In this document: positions 9,157 to 18,272 of the stretch, one piece after another
Position numbering within the stretch: the stretch's first letter is position 1
Layout: each line of letters begins with the position of its first letter
Source: Paracoccus sp. S1E-3
Lineage (GTDB): Bacteria; Pseudomonadota; Alphaproteobacteria; Rhodobacterales; Rhodobacteraceae
Reading direction: 5' to 3'
Assembly (NCBI RefSeq): GCF_013868135.1
Contig: NZ_JACEMU010000004.1
Span: 310,001-374,000, forward strand
DNA length: 64,000 bases
Program-made: the position numbers and the translations under genes
The notes under the pieces: generated by a model
What the model saw: the letters and a program-made list of their open reading frames with translations, nothing else
Databases searched by the model: none
Told to the model about the DNA's origin: nothing

Positions 9157-9364
9157 GTTTTGACCTCTGCTCGGCGCTTTTACCCCCTTTTGCCAGCGCC
9201 GACCGGAATCGTCCAGTGAAGCTGCGACGTCTTGGGGCTTGACGCATCCTTGCTGATCGAATCGTTGCCAGCCAACAACAAACTGGCGGATTTCCGCCGA
9301 TTTTGGCACGAAATCGCCGTCGAGGGAACGAATTGCTTTCAGGCCGTGCGGGCTTGGTGACATA

Positions 9365-9420
9365 TTCTTAACCAGTCCCGGATAACCAGGGACCTGCCAC
9401 CGACCGTGGTGAGTTAAGAA
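9365..9420 (+). promoter_or_regulatory. predicted three-way-junction leader upstream of the DUF882 gene
   Basis: Outer arms TTCTTAAC (9365-9372) and GTTAAGAA (9413-9420) are perfectly complementary. Between them lie two small hairpins, GTCCC/GGGAC (9375-9379 with 9389-9393) and CCAC/GTGG (9397-9400 with 9406-9409). The fold ends 21 nt before ATG 9442. Transcription through this stretch is not shown; as DNA it could equally be an operator in the divergent promoter region. Confidence 0.4.
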
Positions 9421-9441
9421 AAGCAGGACAGGCGATCTGAA

Positions 9442-9999
9442 ATGACAATCGACATCACCCGCCGCGGCATCTTCGGGATTTTTGCCGCAACCGCCGTTGT
9501 GGCCGCGCCCGTAGCCAGCAACGCCTTTGGCATTTTGCGCCGCGCCGGCGACTATCGGCGCGTCAGCATGTATTCGCCGCGCACCGGCGAAAGCATCGAC
9601 ACGGTCTACTGGATCGACGGGAAATACATCCGCGACGCCCTGAATGAGATCAACTACTTCATGCGCGACTGGCGCAGTGGGCAGGCGATCGGGATCGATC
9701 CGCGTGCCATCGACATCGCTGCCGCCTCGCATCGGATGCTGCAGACCAACGAACCCTACATGATGCTGTCGGGCTACCGCTCGCCCAAGACCAACGCGAT
9801 GCTGCGCTCGCGCTCGGAAGGGGTGGCCAAGAACTCGCTGCACATGAGCGGGAAGGCCGCTGATCTGCGGCTGAAATCGCGCTCGGTCAGCCAGATGTAC
9901 AAGGCCGCGATGGCCTGCCGCGCCGGCGGCGTCGGCAAATACTCACGCTCCAACTTCGTGCATATGGATTGCGGTCCCATTCGGACCTGGGGCGCCTGA
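9442..9999 (+). CDS. DUF882 (YcbK-like, M15_2) murein protein with Tat-type signal
   Basis: A 185-residue exported protein. The N terminus TRRGIFGIFAATAVVAAPVASNA has the twin-arginine plus hydrophobic pattern of a Tat signal. The rest matches DUF882/peptidase M15_2: LSGYRSPKTNAML at about residue 112, SLHMSGKAADLRL at about 133 (zinc-ligand His and Asp) and NFVHMDCGPIRTWGA at the C terminus (second His). Members are thought to be zinc-dependent murein DD- or LD-peptidases. The gene is divergent from an L,D-transpeptidase, which is the usual pairing in this bacterial family. A cross-link-editing job in the periplasm is inferred. Confidence 0.9.
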   Translation: MTIDITRRGIFGIFAATAVVAAPVASNAFGILRRAGDYRRVSMYSPRTGESIDTVYWIDGKYIRDALNEINYFMRDWRSGQAIGIDPRAIDIAAASHRMLQTNEPYMMLSGYRSPKTNAMLRSRSEGVAKNSLHMSGKAADLRLKSRSVSQMYKAAMACRAGGVGKYSRSNFVHMDCGPIRTWGA

Positions 10000-10014
10000 G
10001 GTCAGTACTCTCAG

Positions 10015-10044
10015 CATCAGGCCCGTCAGATGACGGGCCTGATG
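10015..10044. terminator. strong bidirectional hairpin between DUF882 and dsbA-like genes
   Basis: A perfect 13-bp stem (10015-10027 with 10032-10044) with an AGAT loop sits in the convergent gap, 15 nt after the DUF882 stop. There is no long T run on either side (CATTTC on the plus strand), so it may work mainly by stem strength or as an mRNA 3' end stabiliser. Confidence 0.6.
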
Positions 10045-10107
10045 CATTTCCGACATCGGCGGCGCCCGCCGCGCTTCTGCAAATTTCCCGCGGGAAGCGC
10101 TTGCCCC

Positions 10108-10761
10108 TTACGACTGCGCATCGGCCGTCCCTGCCCCGTCCAGTTCATCGATGATCTGCTGCCACAGCGCGGCAGGCTGCGCACCGGTCAGGACATGGCT
10201 ATTGCCGATGATGAAGGTCGGAACCGAGCGGATGCCGCGCTCGCGCGCATGGGCCTCGCGGGCCAGAACTTCATCGCGGTCGGCGTCGCTCGCCAGCAGC
10301 CGCAGGATCATTTCGGGATCCATGCCGGCCTGTTGCCCGATTTGCGCCAGCACCTGATGGTCAGCGATATTCCGCCCCTCGCGCCAATAGGCGCGCATCA
10401 GCCCTGACATGACCCGTGTCTGCGCCAACTCGATCCCAGCCCAGTGCAGAAGGCGAAATGCATCCAAGGTCTGCGGCACGCGCTGGATCGCTGCCATGTT
10501 GATCGATAGCCCCAGGCGCTCGGCCGCTTCGAGGAACGGCTTGTTGGCCGCGATGATCCCCGCCTCATCCCCGAATCTCGCCTTCATATAGTCGAGATGA
10601 TCGGCACCCATGGGCGGCAGGTTGGGGTTCAGCCGGAACGGGTGCCAGTTCAACTGGAAGGGATGGTCGGGCCGTGTTTCCAGCGCATGGTCAAGCTCGG
10701 CCTTGCCAATCAGGCACCAGGGGCAGGTTGGATCGGCGAAAATATCCAGCGTGGTCGTCAT
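10108..10761 (-). CDS. DsbA-family oxidoreductase (FrnE-like)
   Basis: A 217-residue cytosolic thioredoxin-fold protein of the DsbA/FrnE group. The start is ATG 10761, with AAGGAG 9 nt upstream. The redox motif CPWC follows DIFADPT at residues 11-14. Other family marks are WHPFRLNPNLPPMGAD, GIRSVPTFIIGN (cis-Pro loop, about residue 179) and the final LTGAQPAALWQQIIDEL. FrnE-like proteins are thiol-disulfide oxidoreductases or isomerases linked to oxidative stress in some bacteria; the substrate here is unknown. No signal peptide is present, in contrast to periplasmic DsbA. Confidence 0.9.
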   Translation of the reverse strand: MTTTLDIFADPTCPWCLIGKAELDHALETRPDHPFQLNWHPFRLNPNLPPMGADHLDYMKARFGDEAGIIAANKPFLEAAERLGLSINMAAIQRVPQTLDAFRLLHWAGIELAQTRVMSGLMRAYWREGRNIADHQVLAQIGQQAGMDPEMILRLLASDADRDEVLAREAHARERGIRSVPTFIIGNSHVLTGAQPAALWQQIIDELDGAGTADAQS

Positions 10762-10917
10762 CCGGGGTGGCTCCTTGCAGTTGAGTCCGCGCCGGCGCAT
10801 GTCCTGCACGGCCGCGTCCTTGCTGCGATACCCCGGCATGGCTACCGCAAACAACCCTGATCGCCTCGCATCCGCGCAAAGGTCCGCATGTGCCATCAGC
10901 CCTTGGCGCAGCAGGAT

Positions 10918-12600
10918 CTAGAAATAGTCGATATCCAGTGCGGTTTGGGTGAGATTGACGCCCAGCAGCGTGACGGAGCCGTGCAGGTTGCCGATCGCCC
11001 AATCGACCACCGTATTGGTTCCGAGATGCGACAGTTCGAGTTCGGCGCCCGAAAAGAACATAAGCGTATCTTCCGACGCGTTGAAATCGCGGATGACGTC
11101 ACGGCCGCGATCGAGGATGAAGACATCGGCATCCGCCCCTCCCGTCAGCATATCATCGCCCCGGCCTCCGCGCAGGGTGTCGTTCCCGTCGCCACCGTTC
11201 AGGGTGTCGTTTCCATCGTCCCCGCGCAGGAAATCGGGGCCCGGTCCGGCCCAGAGACCATCATTTCCCGGGCCGCCGCTCAGCGCGTCGTTCCCCGCGC
11301 CACCCCACAGCATGTCATTGCCGCCTCCTCCGTCGATGACATCATTCCCTGGGCCGCCGTTCAACTGGTCCTGGCCGCCCCAGCCATAAAGGGAGTCGTT
11401 CCCCGCCTCGCCATTGATGATATCGTTGCCAGCATAGCCGGCGATCCAGTCATGCCCATCACCGCCGAAGCCGCGATCATCCCCGACCCCGAGATCCAGG
11501 ATGTCGTTGCCGCCCTGTCCGTGCAGGATATCGTCGCCATTACCGCCAGAGAGGCTGTCATTGCCTCCGCCGCCATATAGCCGATCATCGCCACCATGGC
11601 CGAGCCCGCGATCGTTCCCCTCACCCAACCAGATATCATCCGCCCTGCCGCTGCCGAGGACCGTGTCATGGCCCCCTGCGGTCGCGACATGCGACAGCGA
11701 CCCGGCCATCACCACGCGATCATTTCCGGAAAATGTCGCCAACTTCTCAATCGAACTGACGCCGATTTCATATGTCCCCAGATGAGACGCAACTTTCGCC
11801 GTCCCCGAATCATTGAAGACCAGCGAGGTGGCGCCGCCGCTTACGGAAAATACAAGCGTGTCGGCGCCTTTTCCGCCTTCGATAAAAACGTTAAACTTAC
11901 CGTTATAAACGATCCGGTCATTCCCGCCTCCGCCATTGCTGTTCGCAATCCCTTTGGGAAGTTTCGCAACATCATAAAGCGCCAGACCCAGATCGATCGC
12001 GAAATCGGTCTTGTAGTGGCGCAAGTCGCTGCGAAACATCTCGGCCGTGTCATAACCCTTGATCCGAGCAAGCTCGTCCGGCTGCAGAAGCAGGATCGAG
12101 CCACGCGCCTCGGCCGCGTATGCCTGCCCCTCGCGCACCTTGTCCCAACTGGCCTGGATATCGGCGCTATCGCCGCGATAAGTCGAGATGTCGTCCGACA
12201 GGGCCGAGACCACCATCTGATGCGCGCCGAACCTGGCCGTCATGGTGTCGTGAAGCTCAACCAGCCGGTCACCATAACCGCGCGCGGCACTGGCGGAACG
12301 ACCATCGGTTTCGCCCTGAATCCAGATCATGCCGATCAGTTCCGCCTGCCCACCCGCCGTCACCGCCCTGATCTTCGCGGTCAGTTGGTCCAGCAATTCC
12401 CCCTCGTTCGCCTTGGTACCGGGGGACCAGTCACCGTTTCCGTGAACATCCAGATAGGGGCTGAGCGAAGTCCCATTGACCGCAAGATTGACCAGAACGC
12501 CGCCTTCCGCCTTCACCCGCGCTTCCACCGCCGCGATCATCGCGCTGTTGTTGGCGTTCGACTGCCCGGCGATCACATAGATGGGCGTCTTCTTCATCAT
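10918..12600 (-). CDS. SGNH-hydrolase/sialate O-acetylesterase-like protein with C-terminal RTX repeats
   Basis: A 560-residue protein from ATG 12600 (AGGAG 6 nt upstream). Residues about 1-230 form a SASA-type SGNH esterase domain: nucleophile block IAGQSNANN near the N terminus, then GMIWIQGETDG, and a DLRHYKTD segment as the candidate Asp-His pair. Roughly residues 317-487 are about 18 glycine-rich nonapeptides of the GGxGxDxLx type, which bind calcium. The C terminus (GSVTLLGVNLTQTALDIDYF) is typical of type I secretion signals. It should be exported by a type I secretion system, whose genes are not in this window, and probably de-esterifies an extracellular carbohydrate. No N-terminal signal peptide is present, as expected. 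Confidence 0.85.
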   Translation of the reverse strand: MMKKTPIYVIAGQSNANNSAMIAAVEARVKAEGGVLVNLAVNGTSLSPYLDVHGNGDWSPGTKANEGELLDQLTAKIRAVTAGGQAELIGMIWIQGETDGRSASAARGYGDRLVELHDTMTARFGAHQMVVSALSDDISTYRGDSADIQASWDKVREGQAYAAEARGSILLLQPDELARIKGYDTAEMFRSDLRHYKTDFAIDLGLALYDVAKLPKGIANSNGGGGNDRIVYNGKFNVFIEGGKGADTLVFSVSGGATSLVFNDSGTAKVASHLGTYEIGVSSIEKLATFSGNDRVVMAGSLSHVATAGGHDTVLGSGRADDIWLGEGNDRGLGHGGDDRLYGGGGNDSLSGGNGDDILHGQGGNDILDLGVGDDRGFGGDGHDWIAGYAGNDIINGEAGNDSLYGWGGQDQLNGGPGNDVIDGGGGNDMLWGGAGNDALSGGPGNDGLWAGPGPDFLRGDDGNDTLNGGDGNDTLRGGRGDDMLTGGADADVFILDRGRDVIRDFNASEDTLMFFSGAELELSHLGTNTVVDWAIGNLHGSVTLLGVNLTQTALDIDYF

Positions 12601-12692
12601 TGTCTCCTGGGCGGGCGTTTGACTTAGCAAAGCCCATCCAGTAGAAAATTTCGTTACCGAGCCAACCAAATCATCGTTAACCCGCCGGAATT

Positions 12693-13475
12693 TTGCGTAA
12701 AATTGTAATGACCATCGACGGCACCCCGATATTCTCTGGACACGATATTCGCGCCGTTCATTTCGGGGAAACCGAACGCATTGTGGTCAGTTTCGACCAT
12801 GGCCGTAAGGATCGTGATGGTTTCCCGGTAATTGGCCAGCAAATGAAAATGGCCAAAAGAGGTATTGGCACCCTGTCCGTGACGGTGTCGCAAAATAACT
12901 GGTTTCTGACGCCGGAATTGCCGGCATTACGGGATGCGCTTCAGAAACATTGCGAAAATGCGCGCGACATTCGCGCAATGACCTTTTCCATGGGTGGTTT
13001 TGGATGCGCCCTGTTGTCGCGCGCATTGAATATGCGCCGGGCCGTCATGTTTTCGCCGCAATATTCCATTTTTCCCGCCAAAGCCCCCTGGGACAAGCGG
13101 CGAAACGGAATCTCGAAAAGCTATGACGAAGCGCTCGACGATCTGGATCAGACCATAAAGCACGATCTGGAAGGGGTCATCGTATTTGATCCCCGTATTC
13201 GCATGGACGTTCTTCATGCCCGCGCATTGGGGCGCATCGCGCCACGGATGCAGCTTGTCGCGACGCCGTTCACCGGACATCCCGCGAACAAGTTTCTGCT
13301 GCCGAAATCGGAATATTGGAAATACGGCTATCGGTTGTTCCGCGATGACAGCCCGGCCGCTTGGTTCCACAAGATTCGCCGCAAAAAGCGCGAAGAAACA
13401 ATCGAGTATCTGAACGGCATGGCGTCCTATCTGGATGCCAGAGACAAAAGAGGGGCCAAAAGGCCCCCCCGGTGA
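12693..13475 (+). CDS. unrecognised protein with serine nucleophile-elbow motif (alpha/beta-hydrolase-like)
   Basis: A protein of 260 residues from TTG 12693 or 255 from ATG 12708; neither has a strong Shine-Dalgarno. I do not recognise the family. It starts with a beta-rich stretch (GTPIFSGHDIRAVHFG, ERIVVSFDHGRKDRDGFP) and contains AMTFSMGGFGCALLSRAL at about residues 95-112, which looks like the GxSxG-type elbow of alpha/beta hydrolases with Thr-Phe replacing the first Gly. The following AVMFSPQYSIFP, then GVIVFDPRIRMD and TPFTGHPANKF could hold the acid and His. No signal peptide is seen. It lies divergently next to the RTX esterase and is less GC-biased at third positions than its neighbours in places (many TTT and AAT codons). 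A hydrolase or a glycan-related role is a guess. Confidence 0.75.
   Translation: MRKIVMTIDGTPIFSGHDIRAVHFGETERIVVSFDHGRKDRDGFPVIGQQMKMAKRGIGTLSVTVSQNNWFLTPELPALRDALQKHCENARDIRAMTFSMGGFGCALLSRALNMRRAVMFSPQYSIFPAKAPWDKRRNGISKSYDEALDDLDQTIKHDLEGVIVFDPRIRMDVLHARALGRIAPRMQLVATPFTGHPANKFLLPKSEYWKYGYRLFRDDSPAAWFHKIRRKKREETIEYLNGMASYLDARDKRGAKRPPR
13443..13467 (-). terminator. intrinsic terminator of the cold-shock gene
   Basis: Read leftward, GGGGCC-TTTT-GGCCCC (13452-13467) is followed by TCTTTTGTC. It lies about 30 nt after the csp stop and inside the 3' end of the facing gene. Confidence 0.7.
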
Positions 13476-13496
13476 TCGAAATCGGAAGATCTCGGA

Positions 13497-13703
13497 TCAG
13501 AGCAGTTTCAGATCCGAAGCCGATTCGCGGCCGTCGCGGCCCGACTGCAGTTCGAAGCTGATTTTCTGGTTGTCCTGCAGACCGGTCAGGCCGGCGCGCT
13601 CAACAGCCGAAATGTGGACGAACACGTCTTTTCCACCCGAATCGGGGGCGATAAAGCCGTAGCCTTTGGTATTGTTGAACCATTTGACGGTGCCAGTGGC
13701 CAT
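13497..13703 (-). CDS. cold-shock protein (single CSD)
   Basis: A 68-residue OB-fold nucleic-acid-binding protein from ATG 13703, preceded by GAAGGAGAGAACGGA. RNP1 is KGYGFIAP and RNP2 is VFVHISA, both complete. It is a CspA-type RNA chaperone. The frame continues open 36 codons upstream, but the strong Shine-Dalgarno and the family length fix the start. About 150 nt of non-coding DNA upstream leaves room for a cold-shock-style 5' UTR. Confidence 0.95.
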   Translation of the reverse strand: MATGTVKWFNNTKGYGFIAPDSGGKDVFVHISAVERAGLTGLQDNQKISFELQSGRDGRESASDLKLL

Positions 13704-13851
13704 TCCGTTCTCTCCTTCAAATTTCCCGATCGCGGGTTTGCGACCAGGCCGTGCAGCCCTTTCGATATTCCGGCTGCCCCGTGAAGGGAGGCGGTAGAAA
13801 GTCATGCTCACACCGGCAGCATGGACGAGCGCGGCGGAAACGCAAGCGGGA

Positions 13852-13878
13852 AACGCCGCAAATCAGGCTTGCGGCGTT
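13852..13878 (-). terminator. hairpin downstream of thrS
   Basis: A perfect 10-bp stem AACGCCGCAA/TTGCGGCGTT with a 7-nt loop begins 24 nt past the thrS stop. On the thrS strand only TTT at the stem end follows, while on the plus strand AACTTTTGTT follows, so it could act in either direction. Confidence 0.5.
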
Positions 13879-13902
13879 AACTTTTGTTGGCATCGGCGTA
13901 AA

Positions 13903-15849
13903 TCAGCCCAAGTCCGGCGGGGTCGCCTCAACGCCAAGTTGAGCGATGACCGCGTCGAGGTCCAGCGTTTCACTGCCCTGCCTGTCCAGACGCCGCATCG
14001 AAACGCTGCGGTCTTCGACTTCCTTCATGCCGATGGCCAGAATCACCGGCACCTTGCCGACGGAATGTTCACGGACCTTGTAGTTGATCTTCTCGTTGCG
14101 AATATCGGCCTCGGCGCGGATCCCGGCGGCGCGCAGGGCGGCCACGACCTCGTGGACGTAATCATCCGCATCCGACACGATCGAGGCCACGACGACCTGA
14201 CGCGGCGCCAGCCACAAAGGCAGCTTGCCGGCGAAATTCTCGATCAGGATGCCGATGAAGCGTTCGAAACTGCCCAGCACGGCACGGTGCAGCATGACCG
14301 GGCGATGCTTGGCCCCGTCTTCGCCGATATAGCTGGCATCCAGCCGCTCGGGCAGGTTCGGATCGACCTGCAGGGTGCCGCATTGCCAGTCGCGCCCGAT
14401 GGCGTCGGTCAGCACGAATTCCAGCTTCGGACCGTAGAATGCACCTTCGCCTTCGAAAATCTCGTAGGTATGGCCGGCGGCCGTAACCGCATTGGCGAGC
14501 GCCGCCTCGGCATGATCCCAGCTTTCCTCGGTCCCGATGCGCTTTTCGGGGCGCGTCGACAGCTTGATGCGCCAGTTGTCGAAGCCGAAATCGGCATAGA
14601 CGCGCGACAGAAGCCGGATGAAGCGCAGCGATTCGCTTTCGATCTGGTCCTCGGTGCAGAAGATATGCGCATCGTCCTGCGTAAAGCCGCGCACCCGCAT
14701 GATCCCGTGCAGCGCGCCCGACGGCTCATAGCGGTTGCAGGCGCCGAATTCGGCCATGCGCAGCGGCAGGTCGCGATAGGATTTCAGCCCGACATTGAAG
14801 ATCTGGACATGGCACGGGCAGTTCATCGGCTTGAGCGCGTTGACCGTCTTCTGCCTGGCATGTTCCTCGTCGACTTCGACGATGAACATGTGATCCTGAT
14901 AATTGTCCCAATGGCCGGATTCTTCCCACAGCTTGCGGCTGACCACCTGGGGCGTGTTCACCTCGACATAGCCGTCCTCGCGCTGGCGACGGCGCATGTA
15001 GTCGCGCAGCGCAACATAGATGTTCCAGCCATTCGGGTGCCAGAAGACCTGGCCCGGCGCTTCCTCCTGCATGTGGAACAGGTCCATCTCGCGGCCCAGC
15101 TTGCGGTGGTCGCGCTTGGCGGCCTCCTCCAGCATGTGCAGATGGGCCTTCAGATCGTCGCGGTTGCGGAAGGCCACGCCATAGATCCGTTGCAGCATCG
15201 GGCGCGAGCTGTCGCCCAGCCAATAGGCGCCCGCCACATGGGTCAGCTTGAAGGCGTCGGCGGGCAACTGCCCGGTGTTCTGAAGATGCGGGCCGCGGCA
15301 CAGATCCTGCCAGTCGCCATGCCAGTACATCCGCAGATCCTCGCCTTCGGGGATGCGGTCGATCAGCTCCAGCTTGAAGGGCTCGCCACGCTCCTTGTAA
15401 TAGGCGAGCGCGTGGTCGCGGTCCCAGACCTCGGTGCGGACCGGGTCGCGGGCGGCGATGATTTCCTTCATCTTCGCCTCGATGCGGCCCAGATCCTCGG
15501 GCGTGAAGGGTTCTTCGCGGTCGAAATCGTAGAACCAGCCGAAATCGCGGACCGGGCCGATGGTCACCTTCACATCCGGCCAGATCTCCTGCACCGCACG
15601 CGCCATCACATGGGCGAAATCGTGGCGGATCAGTTCCAGCGCCGGGGTTTCGTCCTTCACCGTGTTGATGGCGACGCGCCCGCTTTCGGTGATCGGCCAG
15701 GACAGGTCGATATGCCGCCCGTCGAGGCTGGCGGAAATCGCCTTCTTGGCAAGGCTGGGGGCGATGGACTCGGCCACTTCGGCGGCGGTGATGCCGGCCG
15801 GATATTCACGGCTCGCGCCATCGGGGAATGTCAGGGAAATCTGGCTCAT
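13903..15849 (-). CDS. thrS: threonine--tRNA ligase
   Basis: ThrRS charges tRNA-Thr. It has 648 residues from ATG 15849, with GAGGAGAAC upstream. Domains in order: N-terminal TGS ([18 protein letters not shown]), the editing (SAD) domain with [16 protein letters not shown], a class II catalytic core with [18 protein letters not shown] (zinc-ligand Cys) and [21 protein letters not shown] (motif 2), and the C-terminal anticodon-binding domain ([20 protein letters not shown]). Full length and intact. It is monocistronic, with a hairpin after its stop. Confidence 0.97.
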   Translation of the reverse strand: MSQISLTFPDGASREYPAGITAAEVAESIAPSLAKKAISASLDGRHIDLSWPITESGRVAINTVKDETPALELIRHDFAHVMARAVQEIWPDVKVTIGPVRDFGWFYDFDREEPFTPEDLGRIEAKMKEIIAARDPVRTEVWDRDHALAYYKERGEPFKLELIDRIPEGEDLRMYWHGDWQDLCRGPHLQNTGQLPADAFKLTHVAGAYWLGDSSRPMLQRIYGVAFRNRDDLKAHLHMLEEAAKRDHRKLGREMDLFHMQEEAPGQVFWHPNGWNIYVALRDYMRRRQREDGYVEVNTPQVVSRKLWEESGHWDNYQDHMFIVEVDEEHARQKTVNALKPMNCPCHVQIFNVGLKSYRDLPLRMAEFGACNRYEPSGALHGIMRVRGFTQDDAHIFCTEDQIESESLRFIRLLSRVYADFGFDNWRIKLSTRPEKRIGTEESWDHAEAALANAVTAAGHTYEIFEGEGAFYGPKLEFVLTDAIGRDWQCGTLQVDPNLPERLDASYIGEDGAKHRPVMLHRAVLGSFERFIGILIENFAGKLPLWLAPRQVVVASIVSDADDYVHEVVAALRAAGIRAEADIRNEKINYKVREHSVGKVPVILAIGMKEVEDRSVSMRRLDRQGSETLDLDAVIAQLGVEATPPDLG

Positions 15850-15951
15850 GGCCGTTCTCCTCGTCGGTTTGGCGCCCACGGAACGCCCGGTTGCGGGTTA
15901 TGTCGGATGCTGAAATGCGATGAAAGCACCGCAAAGTCAACCGGCTGGCGG

Positions 15952-16926
15952 TCAGATGTCGGGATCGTTGGCGATTTCGGCGATCAGCGCGCCATAGCGG
16001 CGCTCGGTCTCGGCCTGCGCTGCTGCCACGCCCGGCAGGGCCAGAAGGCGCGCCATCTCGGCCTCCGTCTCGGCGCCGTAACGGTCCAGGATGCGGCGAT
16101 CCTCGATATCGGCGCGGGCGAAACCCATCCAGTAGGCCTCGCTGTGACGTTCGAATTGGGATGGGCTGTCGATGGCGCTGGCGCCGCGCCCGCGCTTGCG
16201 CCGCATCATGTAGGCGTCGATCGACTTGATCGGATAGTGGTTATACCAGGCCAGCTCGTGGGTGATCCGATCGGCCGGGACATTGCGCAGATAGTCCCAA
16301 GTCCTGCCCGCAACGGGAAAGCTCTCCTCAGCGCCGTTGGCGCGCATATAGCGGACGGCATCCCCTGCGCCCTGAAAGCCGATCGGATAATGATTGTGCA
16401 GGCCGCGCCACCGCCCGCGTCCCCGGCTGAGGCATTTGACCGGGCCATTCTGCCTGGCATTCTCGGGCAGGCGGCGGGTGAATTGCCGGGTCACGCGGCC
16501 CGGACGCCACTCCATCCCCTCGCTGGTGCCGAAATTCATCGCGTTCAGCGCGATGACGTCCACCTCGGGTGCGGCGAGCGCAGTCAGGTCGCCGACCCGT
16601 CCGGCGCCCTGCGCGACATACAGAAATTCGTCTGCGTCCAGCACCATGATCCAGTCGGCATCTGCATCGAAGTGATGCTTCCGCCTGATCCGCGCATAGC
16701 CACGATGCTGCGGCACATCGCCGGGCTTCAGCGGGTTGCGGGTATGGGTCACGATACCGTTGGCGTCCAGAACGTCCAGCAGCAGGTCAGTGCCGTCGCT
16801 GCAGTCATTGCTGGCGATATGGATCGCGTCGAAGCCCAGCACCCGGTGATGGGCCACGAATTCCAGAATGAACGGCCCCTCGTCCTTCATGGAACTCAGC
16901 AACACGTGACGGAGGGGGCTGCTCAT
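15952..16926 (-). CDS. glycosyltransferase family 2 protein
   Basis: A 324-residue cytosolic protein of the Glyco_tranf_2_4 type when started at ATG 16926 (MSSPLRHVLLSSMKDEGPFILE), with AGGAT upstream. The DxD-type metal site is in WIMVLDADEFLYV at about residue 105. Conserved HHRVLGFDAIHIASNDCSDGT lies near the N terminus and HNHYPIGF in the middle. Family members are often encoded in alphaproteobacterial exopolysaccharide loci, but no polysaccharide genes flank this one. The acceptor is unknown. Confidence 0.85.
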   Translation of the reverse strand: MSSPLRHVLLSSMKDEGPFILEFVAHHRVLGFDAIHIASNDCSDGTDLLLDVLDANGIVTHTRNPLKPGDVPQHRGYARIRRKHHFDADADWIMVLDADEFLYVAQGAGRVGDLTALAAPEVDVIALNAMNFGTSEGMEWRPGRVTRQFTRRLPENARQNGPVKCLSRGRGRWRGLHNHYPIGFQGAGDAVRYMRANGAEESFPVAGRTWDYLRNVPADRITHELAWYNHYPIKSIDAYMMRRKRGRGASAIDSPSQFERHSEAYWMGFARADIEDRRILDRYGAETEAEMARLLALPGVAAAQAETERRYGALIAEIANDPDI

Positions 16927-17048
16927 GCGGGAATCCTGATGTTCGGCGGCGAAATTGCCAAACCCGCGCCACCGGCGCAAGTCGCCGAGTCGGCTTGCTG
17001 ATTCCCGCAAGGAGGTATAAGGCGCAATTCTCCTGACAGGGGAAACTC

Positions 17049-18272
17049 ATGCAAAGCACGGCCCAGAACCGTCCGGCCAATGCGCGTTCGTTGTCGATCC
17101 CCGAATTCGTCGCCATGTTGGCGGTGCTGTTCGCGACGGTCGCCTTTTCCATCGACGCGATGTTGCCCGCGCTTCCCGAAATTGCCCGCGAGCTGTCGCC
17201 GACCGACATCAACCGCGCCCAGCTGATGCTGACCTCATTCGTGGCCGGCATGGGGGTGGGCACGGCGGGCGTGGGCGCGATCTCGGATGCCATCGGCCGC
17301 AAGCCGGCGATCCTGCTGGGCGCTGCGATCTATATCGGTGCGTCCTTCGCCGCGATCCATGCCCAGAGCCTGCAGGGGCTGCTGATCCTGCGCTTCATCC
17401 AGGGCTTTGGCGCGGCCGGCCCGCGCATCGCCGGCACCGCGCTGATCCGCGACCTTTATGCGGGGCGCGAAATGGCGCGCATCACCAGCTTCGTGATGAT
17501 GATCTTCATCATGATCCCGGCGATTGCGCCGACGCTGGGCAAGTTCATCATCGACCTGGCCGGAAGCTGGCGCGCGGTCTTCGTGGCCTTCATCCTGTTC
17601 GGCCTGCTCGGCAGCTTCTGGGTCGCGCTGCGCCAACCCGAGACCCTGCCGACCGAGCGGCGGATTCCCCTGAGCCTCGGCAATATCTTCCGCTCGGCCC
17701 GCGAGGTCCTGTCGAACCGGCAGGTCATGCTGGTCACGCTGGTCCTGACGCTTGGCTTCGCCCAGATGTTCGCGCTGCTGTCCAGCTCACAACAGTTGTT
17801 CGGTTATACCTATGGCCGCAGCGAAACCTTCACCAAATGGTTCGCCCTGATGGCGCTTCTGTCGGGGATCGGCACCATTGCCAACGCCCGCTACGTCATG
17901 CGCTACGGGATGCGGCGGATCGCGCGCTCGGCCTATGCGATGCAGATCCTGTCCTCGACGGTAGCGCTGATCCTGGTGGCCTCCGGTCTTCTGAAGGGCG
18001 ATCTGGCCTTTTACGGATTCTTTGTCTGGGCGGTCAGCGTCTTCTTCATGGCCGGGGTGACGTTCGGCAACCTGAACGCCCTTGCGATGCAGAACATGCC
18101 GCATCTGGCCGGGATGACCGCCAGCGTGGTGGCCGCCCTGTCCAGCCTTGGCGCGGTGCTGATCGCGGCACCGGTCGGGCTGGCCTATAACGGTACACCG
18201 CTGCCGATCATGCTGGCCACGCTGATCTGTTCGGGGCTGGCGTGGCTGCTGATGGGCCGGTTGCGCGACTAG
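17049..18272 (+). CDS. Bcr/CflA-type multidrug MFS transporter
   Basis: A 407-residue, 12-helix drug/H+ antiporter. Helix 1 is FVAMLAVLFATVAFSIDAMLPALPEI, with the Bcr/CflA-conserved acidic residue in D-x3-PALP. Motif A is GAISDAIGRKPAIL and the helix 4-5 region GFGAAGPRIAGTALIRDLY matches motif C-like sequences of the family. The start has AGGGGA 9 nt upstream. It is divergent from the glycosyltransferase gene and its stop overlaps the fdhD stop by 4 bp. It probably exports small hydrophobic compounds from the cytosol. Confidence 0.92.
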   Translation: MQSTAQNRPANARSLSIPEFVAMLAVLFATVAFSIDAMLPALPEIARELSPTDINRAQLMLTSFVAGMGVGTAGVGAISDAIGRKPAILLGAAIYIGASFAAIHAQSLQGLLILRFIQGFGAAGPRIAGTALIRDLYAGREMARITSFVMMIFIMIPAIAPTLGKFIIDLAGSWRAVFVAFILFGLLGSFWVALRQPETLPTERRIPLSLGNIFRSAREVLSNRQVMLVTLVLTLGFAQMFALLSSSQQLFGYTYGRSETFTKWFALMALLSGIGTIANARYVMRYGMRRIARSAYAMQILSSTVALILVASGLLKGDLAFYGFFVWAVSVFFMAGVTFGNLNALAMQNMPHLAGMTASVVAALSSLGAVLIAAPVGLAYNGTPLPIMLATLICSGLAWLLMGRLRD

